Assembly (NCBI GenBank): GCA_030623425.1
Contig: JAUXMA010000034.1
Span: 1-9,844 of the forward strand
Source: Rhodospirillaceae bacterium
GTDB lineage: Bacteria > Pseudomonadota > Alphaproteobacteria > Rhodospirillales > 2-02-FULL-58-16
Length of the DNA: 9,844 bases
Direction of reading: 5' to 3'
The notes beneath the pieces are model-generated. The model was not told the DNA's origin and did no database searches. It saw only the letters and a list, made by a program, of their open reading frames with translations. The position numbers were made by a program, and so were the translations under genes. This document shows, in pieces, positions 1 through 9,844 of the stretch (its first letter is position 1; every line of letters begins with the position of its first letter).

Positions 1-305
1 CGGGCCTCGCCCCGCATCAGAAGGTTCGTAACCTTGGCCGCCAACTCCTCCCACATTTTATCGCCGACCAGGGCTATCCGTTCGAAATGGTTCCAATGGG
101 TCATGCCGAAGGTGAAATCGTCCCAGGCGGCGTGGGGCTCCCAGCCCTCGAAGCCCTCCAAATCGAGGAGAAGGCGGACGCGCCCGTGCCGGCCGATGAT
201 CTCCTCCAGCTTGGGCAGGAACTCCTTGTAGTCGGCGTCGGTGAGCCGTCCCGTGGCGCGGACGCCGACCATTTTCCCCTCGCTTTCGGCAAGCATTTCG
301 AACAT
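1..305 (-). CDS. STAS/SEC14 (SpoIIAA-like) domain protein, C-terminus cut by the window edge
   Basis: The first 101 codons are visible; the reading frame is open to the left edge, so the last residues are missing. The start ATG (303-305) is preceded by GAGGAA at 311-316 with 5 nt spacing. The protein begins MFEMLAESEGKMVGVRATG and continues with LTDADYKEFLPKLEEIIGRH, then RVRLLLDLEGFEGWEPHAAW, then DDFTFGMTHWNHFERIALVG and DKMWEELAAKV. This is the pattern of the SpoIIAA-like family (PF11964, annotated as STAS/SEC14 domain protein), usually about 120 residues, so only some 15-25 residues should be missing. Members are small soluble alpha/beta proteins; their biochemical role is mostly unknown, and a lipid-binding or regulatory role is only suggested by the fold. 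It starts 30 nt after the lpd stop with no terminator between, so co-transcription with the TCA genes is likely. The family call is confident, the function is not. Confidence 0.88.
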   Translation of the reverse strand, partial: MFEMLAESEGKMVGVRATGRLTDADYKEFLPKLEEIIGRHGRVRLLLDLEGFEGWEPHAAWDDFTFGMTHWNHFERIALVGDKMWEELAAKVTNLLMRGEA

Positions 306-335
306 CGGCGTTCCTCGATTCCAACACTTGATATG

Positions 336-1745
<1,410 letters not shown>

Positions 1746-1748
1746 CGC

Positions 1749-2981
1749 TCAGGTATCCAGCATGATCCGCTGGGGGTCCTCGATGCAGTCCTTGACGCGG
1801 ACCAGGAAGGAGACCGCCTCGCGGCCGTCGACGATGCGGTGATCGTAACCGAGCGCCAGGTACATCATCGGGCGCGCCGCAATGGAGCCGTCGGGCATGA
1901 CCACCGGCCGCTGCTGGATCTTGTGCATGCCCAGGATGCCGGATTGCGGCGGATTGAGGATCGGCGTCGAAAGCAACGAGCCGAAGACGCCGCCGTTGGT
2001 GATGGTGAAGGTGCCGCCCTGCATCTCTTCGACGCCGAGCTTGCCGGCCCGCGCCCGCTGGGCGAAGTCGCCGATGGTCTTCTCGATGCCGGCGAAACTT
2101 AAAGAGTCGGCGTCGCGCACCACCGGCACCACCAGCCCTTGCGGGGTGCCGACGGCGACGCCGATGTCGTAGTGGTTCTTGTAGATGATGTCGTCGCCGG
2201 CGATTTCGCCGTTGATGGCCGGGAACTCGCGCAACGCCACCACGCAGGCCTTGACGAAAAACGACATGAAACCGACGCGCACGCCGTGTTTTTTCTCGAA
2301 AATTTCCCTGTAACGGGCGCGCAACGCCATGACTTCGCTCATGTCGGCCTCGTTGAAGGTGGTCAGCATCGCCGCCGTGTTCTGCGCCTCCTTGAGCCGC
2401 GCCGCGATCATCCTGCGAAGCCGGGTCATGCGGACCTTTTCCTCGCGCCGGCCGGGCGGGCGCGGCGGGTACTGGGCGGCGGCGGGCGCGGGCGCGGGGG
2501 CCGCCGTCGGGGCTTTCGCCCCGCCCTTGTCGAGGCAAGCGAGGACGTCGCTTTTGGTCAGGAGGCCATTCTTGCCGGTGCCCGCAACGTCGGCGGCATC
2601 GAGGTTGTGCTCGGCAAGGAGCTTCCTCACCGCCGGCGACAGCGGCTTGACGGCTTGCCTCCCGACTGGCGCGGCGGGCGCCGCTGACGGCGCCGGCTCG
2701 GAAACCTCGACCGGTTTGGCGGCGGCTGTTTTCGCCTTCGCCGCGCCGTCGCCGATGACACCGAGCAAGGCGCCCACCTCGACCTCGCTGCCTTCGGGCG
2801 CGGCGATATCGCTCAAGACGCCGGCGGCGGGGGCGTTGATCTCCAACGTCACCTTGTCGGTTTCCAGTTCGACCAGCGGTTCGTCGGCGGCGACCGCCTC
2901 GCCCACCGCCTTCATCCATTTCGCCACCGTCGCCTCGGTTACCGATTCGCCCAAGGCCGGGACCTTTACTTCCGTCACCAT
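1749..2981 (-). CDS. odhB: Dihydrolipoyllysine succinyltransferase (E2 of the 2-oxoglutarate dehydrogenase complex)
   Basis: E2 core enzyme (EC 2.3.1.61, also named sucB) that transfers the succinyl group from E1 to CoA through a lipoyl arm. It has 410 residues. A lipoyl domain spans about 1-76 with the lipoyl lysine K43 in ELETDKVTLE. An Ala/Pro-rich linker follows (about 80-108), then a peripheral-subunit-binding domain (about 110-150, LSPAVRKLLAEHNLDAADV), a second Ala/Pro linker, and the acyltransferase domain (about 180-410) with catalytic H381 and D385 in DHRIVDGREAV. I chose the ATG at 2979-2981 because MVTEVKVPALGESV is the canonical E2 start and GAGGA sits 4 nt upstream (2986-2990). 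A GTG at 3021-3023 would add 14 residues and overlap the odhA stop as GTGA; it is less likely. The gene lies 38 nt after odhA and 3 nt before lpd. No odd features are seen. Confidence 0.96.
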   Translation of the reverse strand: MVTEVKVPALGESVTEATVAKWMKAVGEAVAADEPLVELETDKVTLEINAPAAGVLSDIAAPEGSEVEVGALLGVIGDGAAKAKTAAAKPVEVSEPAPSAAPAAPVGRQAVKPLSPAVRKLLAEHNLDAADVAGTGKNGLLTKSDVLACLDKGGAKAPTAAPAPAPAAAQYPPRPPGRREEKVRMTRLRRMIAARLKEAQNTAAMLTTFNEADMSEVMALRARYREIFEKKHGVRVGFMSFFVKACVVALREFPAINGEIAGDDIIYKNHYDIGVAVGTPQGLVVPVVRDADSLSFAGIEKTIGDFAQRARAGKLGVEEMQGGTFTITNGGVFGSLLSTPILNPPQSGILGMHKIQQRPVVMPDGSIAARPMMYLALGYDHRIVDGREAVSFLVRVKDCIEDPQRIMLDT

Positions 2982-2985
2982 GTTT

Positions 2986-2990
2986 TCCTC
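2986..2990 (-). promoter_or_regulatory. Ribosome binding site that decides the odhB start
   Basis: On the minus strand GAGGA lies 4 nt before the ATG at 2981-2979. This supports the internal ATG over the GTG at 3023 as the start of odhB. Confidence 0.6.
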
Positions 2991-3019
2991 GCCTTCCAAC
3001 TGTTTCGCCCGCAACCCGT

Positions 3020-5947
<2,928 letters not shown>

Positions 5948-5999
5948 GGTTGTGGCGAAAGGGCGGACCCGTTATCCGCGATTTCGCTCCCTCCCGGTT

Positions 6000-6017
6000 A
6001 AGAGCCTATCCGCTCTT
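6000..6017. repeat. Short palindrome, AAGAGC arms
   Basis: AAGAGC (6000-6005) and GCTCTT (6012-6017) are perfect 6-bp arms around CTATCC. It shares the AGAGC/GCTCT core with the two larger palindromes beside it and lies about 55-70 nt before the odhA start. Confidence 0.55.
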
Positions 6018-6029
6018 TATATATTCGCA

Positions 6030-6096
6030 TTAGAGCGTATCGTGATTGATCGAACCCACTTCTAAGGGATAGATCAATCACTCAGCATCCGCTCTA
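6030..6096. repeat. Imperfect palindrome with TGATTGATC arms
   Basis: Outer arms AGAGCG (6032-6037) and CGCTCT (6090-6095) enclose inner arms TGATTGATC (6043-6051) and GATCAATCA (6072-6080). About 20 nt of loop lie in the middle, and the internal loop is asymmetric (5 nt on one side, 9 on the other). The architecture matches the neighbouring palindrome at 6107-6174: TTAGAGC-type ends and a GATTGAT/ATCAATC core. This suggests two copies of the same repeat family, diverged. Confidence 0.65.
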
Positions 6097-6106
6097 CGTC
6101 AATAAG

Positions 6107-6174
6107 TTAGAGCAAACTCTCCAGATTGATAGGAATCGCCTTTGGCGATTCCTATCAATCCGGATTTGCTCTAA
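6107..6174. repeat. Long near-perfect hairpin repeat with TTAGAGCAAA ends
   Basis: Perfect 17-bp arms GATTGATAGGAATCGCC (6124-6140) and GGCGATTCCTATCAATC (6144-6160) close on a 3-nt loop. Outside them, TCC pairs with GGA, and perfect 10-bp outer arms TTAGAGCAAA (6107-6116) and TTTGCTCTAA (6165-6174) complete a stem of about 30 bp with one small bulge. It lies 30 nt after the sucD stop. No U-tract follows on the minus strand, so it is not a classical terminator. In mRNA it could protect the 3' end of mdh-sucCD or limit readthrough into odhA. It could equally be a dispersed intergenic palindromic element. Confidence 0.85.
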
Positions 6175-6204
6175 TGGGCCAGCGTCCAATGTCCCTTGGC
6201 GAGT

Positions 6205-7079
6205 TTATCCGCTGAGCTCCGCCAGGATGGCGGCGCCGATCTCGGCCGGCGAATCGGCGACCCGGATGCCGGCGCTTTTCAAGGCCTCGATTTTATCTCC
6301 CGCCTTGCCCTTGCCGCCGGAAATGATGGCGCCGGCATGGCCCATGCGGCGGCCCGGCGGGGCCGTCAGTCCAGCGACGAACCCGACCACCGGTTTTTTC
6401 CTCGGCGCCGATTTGACGGCTTCGGCGGCTTCTTCCTCCGCCGATCCGCCGATCTCTCCGATCATGACGATGCCTTCGGTTTCGTCATCGGCCAAAAACA
6501 TCTCGATGCAATCGACGAAGCTGGTTCCGTTGACGGGGTCGCCGCCGATGCCGATGCAGGTGGACTGCCCGAGGCCGGCGGACGTGGTCTGGGCAACCGC
6601 TTCGTAAGTGAGGGTCCCGGACCTGGACACGATGCCGATCTTGCCGCGAACGTGGATATGACCCGGCATGATGCCGATCTTGCATTCATCCGGGGTGATG
6701 ACGCCGGGACAATTTGGGCCAATCAGCCTTGTGGCCGAGTCCTTGAGCGCCCTTTTGACGCCGATCATGTCGAGCACCGGTATGCCTTCGGTGATGCAGA
6801 CCACCAGCGCCAACCCGGCGTCGATGGCCTCGAGGATGGCGTCGGCCGCGAAAGGCGGCGGCACGAAGATCACGGAAGCATCGGCGCCGGTCTTCTCGAC
6901 GGCCTCGGCGACAGTGTCGAAGACCGGCAAATCCAAATGCACCGAACCGCCCTTTCCCGGGGTGACGCCGCCAACCATTCGGGTACCGTAAGCAATGGCC
7001 TGTTCTGAATGGAAGGTGCCCTGGGCGCCGGTGAAGCCCTGGCAGATGACCCTGGTTTCCGAGTTGACGAGGATGGCCA

Positions 7080-7080
<1 letters not shown>
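6205..7080 (-). CDS. sucD: Succinate-CoA ligase (ADP-forming) alpha subunit
   Basis: Alpha subunit of succinyl-CoA synthetase (EC 6.2.1.5). It binds CoA and carries the phosphohistidine that relays phosphate between succinyl phosphate and the nucleotide bound by SucC. It has 291 residues, the normal length. It starts [20 protein letters not shown], with the CoA-binding Rossmann motif [15 protein letters not shown] at about 15-29. GPNCPGVI is at about 121-128. The active-site histidine is H248 in [18 protein letters not shown]. The start ATG (7078-7080) shares one base with the sucC stop (TGATG), so translation is coupled and the two subunits should be made in equal amounts. The frame is open far upstream across sucC, but that extension is only a shadow of sucC. 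The stop is TAA at 6205-6207, followed 30 nt later by the long hairpin. Confidence 0.97.
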
Positions 7081-9355
<2,275 letters not shown>

Positions 9356-9383
9356 TTAGTAACGCGATTCAGCGAAGAGGACA

Positions 9384-9406
9384 AGTATAATGACGGTGTT
9401 TTTCAA
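9384..9406 (-). promoter_or_regulatory. Weak candidate promoter of the mdh operon
   Basis: On the minus strand TATACT (9389-9384) resembles a -10 box, about 100 nt upstream of the mdh start, in an AT-rich patch. TTGAAA (9406-9401) resembles a -35 box but is only 11 nt away, too close for a standard sigma-70 promoter. If TATACT is used, transcription would start near 9377 and the leader would contain the terminator-like hairpin. Low confidence. Confidence 0.25.
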
Positions 9407-9501
9407 CCCCGGGGCGTCCCGTTAATGCGCCTTCCGGAGACCTGATCGGCGGTGAAGTTGGATGCGCGATGCTCGTGCTCCGTCTCATGTGACCCCAAGA
9501 G

Positions 9502-9531
9502 TTCACATCAGGTTTTTTCTCACCAGGTTTT
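9502..9531. repeat. Tandem duplication of a 15-mer
   Basis: TTCACATCAGGTTTT (9502-9516) is followed directly by TTCTCACCAGGTTTT (9517-9531), with 2 differences in 15. Just before it, ATGTGA (9487-9492) and TCACAT (9503-9508) form a short inverted repeat. No function is evident. Confidence 0.45.
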
Positions 9532-9552
9532 GAGAAATGCCTGTTGGCTGGT

Positions 9553-9659
9553 CTTCGGTGGAGCGGACGGGCGGGGTATCTCTGTGATCTCCACTTGCTC
9601 CGTGTGCTCTGTGTTCAAACTGGCCCTTTTCTTCCGGCGCGGCTTCGGCGGGGCGGACG
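9553..9659. repeat. 17-nt direct repeat, 90 nt apart
   Basis: CTTCGGTGGAGCGGACG (9553-9569) and CTTCGGCGGGGCGGACG (9643-9659) differ at two positions. Each copy stands shortly before one arm of the CACAGAG inverted repeat (first arm 9579-9615, second arm 9669-9707), so they may be parts of a larger composite repeat. Confidence 0.4.
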
Positions 9660-9707
9660 TTATTTTTCAACACAGAGCGCACAGAGACGGCACAGAGTTC
9701 ACAGAGA
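9579..9707. repeat. CACAGAG-type inverted repeat
   Basis: The right arm (9669-9707) reads AACACAGAG, CGCACAGAG, ACGGCACAGAG, TTCACAGAG. The left arm (9579-9615), read on the minus strand, gives AACACAGAG, CACACGGAG, CAAGTGGAG, ATCACAGAG. Both arms are therefore short tandem arrays of an about 9-nt unit ending in CACAGAG, facing each other across a 53-nt spacer. The left arm is more degenerate. From general knowledge, such arrays recur in intergenic DNA of many bacteria, often with small accessory genes, but their role is not established. Confidence 0.75.
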
Positions 9708-9774
9708 AGGATTTTAACAAGCGCTCCGCGCCGTCTTTAGCTTCCCCCATGGCGTGGCTCTTGCGCTGCCCTCG

Positions 9775-9843
9775 CGCATCGAATACCCCGGCGCCGTCTA
9801 TCATCTGACGGCTCGCCGCAAAAATTCAACATTCAAGACTTAA
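9775..9843 (+). pseudogene. N-terminal remnant of a REP-associated tyrosine transposase (IS200-like, Y1_Tnp)
   Basis: The plus-strand frame reads RIEYPGAVYHLTAR (9775-9816), which matches the conserved N-terminus of REP-associated tyrosine transposases (typically MARPLRIEYPGAVYHVTARGN). After it the frame gives RKNSTFKT and a stop (TAA, 9841-9843), so the expected GN and the following domain, including the HUH motif and catalytic tyrosine, are absent. The likely start ATG (9749-9751) is out of frame with the conserved block, which suggests a frameshift too. The tail DNA is an ATTCAA-type simple repeat (about 9823-9843) that may have replaced the gene body. The fragment is short (14 matching residues), but the motif is distinctive. 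Sequence beyond the window could change this call. Confidence 0.6.
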
Positions 9844-9844
9844 C

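Larger units (their letters stand above)
5948..6204. other. sucD-odhA intergenic region (257 nt) with nested palindromes
   Basis: This is the longest gap inside the gene cluster and contains no plausible gene. It is more AT-rich than the genes around it. It holds three successive palindromes whose outer ends share the core AGAGC...GCTCT, at 6000-6017, 6030-6096 and 6107-6174. None is followed by a T-run in the direction of transcription, so they do not look like standard intrinsic terminators. An AT-rich patch (about 6017-6026) between the first and second palindromes could carry a -10 element for a separate odhA promoter, but I see no good -35 box. Confidence 0.7.
9394..9774. other. Non-coding, repeat-rich stretch upstream of the mdh operon
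   Basis: No minus-strand reading frame of note is present. The only longer plus-strand frame (9452-9808, 118 codons) has no recognisable domain; its translation (HRAHRDGTEFTEKD) is simply the CACAGAG repeat read as protein. The stretch contains a tandem 15-mer, a 17-nt direct repeat and a CACAGAG inverted repeat, and ends in a transposase-like fragment. It looks like decayed intergenic DNA. Confidence 0.65.

Noticed and set aside
6107..6174. The long hairpin after sucD as an intrinsic terminator
   Set aside because: No U-tract follows on the minus strand, so I list it as a repeat or hairpin. Rho-independent termination is not supported.
9487..9508. ATGTGA...TCACAT inverted repeat as a CRP/FNR-type operator or, with the T-run at 9513-9518, a plus-strand terminator
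   Set aside because: The half-sites TGTGA and TCACA are 10 nt apart instead of 6, the site lies over 200 nt upstream of mdh, the stem is only 6 bp and no plus-strand gene precedes it.
9452..9808. 118-codon plus-strand frame upstream of the mdh operon
   Set aside because: Its sequence is cysteine- and serine-rich at the start and then the translated CACAGAG repeat. It has no domain and ends out of frame within the transposase-like fragment.

Overview
The window is an ordinary, well-preserved piece of bacterial core metabolism with a short repeat-rich flank. All real protein genes lie on the minus strand, so transcription runs from high to low coordinates: mdh, sucC, sucD, odhA (sucA), odhB (sucB), lpd and a small STAS/SEC14-domain gene cut by the left edge. 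This order, with malate dehydrogenase heading the succinyl-CoA synthetase and 2-oxoglutarate dehydrogenase genes and a dedicated dihydrolipoamide dehydrogenase closing them, is typical of Alphaproteobacteria. The GC-rich composition and the protein sequences fit a Rhodospirillales-like alphaproteobacterium. The order-level placement is inference.

From the right edge: 9281-9844 has no convincing gene. It holds a degenerate inverted repeat built from CACAGAG units, short tandem and direct repeats, and, at the very edge, a short fragment resembling the N-terminus of a REP-associated tyrosine transposase. Just upstream of mdh, inside its presumed leader, is a textbook intrinsic-terminator shape (GC-rich stem plus seven U) that could act as an attenuator. 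The genes mdh, sucC and sucD are tightly coupled (4-nt and 1-nt overlaps). A 257-nt gap with three nested palindromes separates sucD from odhA. odhA, odhB and lpd follow with gaps of 38 and 3 nt, and the STAS/SEC14 gene lies 30 nt beyond lpd with its own ribosome binding site.

Together the six enzymes cover 2-oxoglutarate to succinyl-CoA (OdhA/OdhB/Lpd complex), succinyl-CoA to succinate with substrate-level phosphorylation (SucCD), and malate to oxaloacetate (Mdh), all in the cytoplasm. All visible catalytic motifs are intact. The unusual points are a roughly 30-residue histone-H1-like basic tail on Mdh, the terminator-like leader hairpin, the nested palindromes between the two halves of the operon, and the repeat and transposase debris upstream. 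I found no defence system, CRISPR array, RNA gene, prophage or other new multi-gene system.
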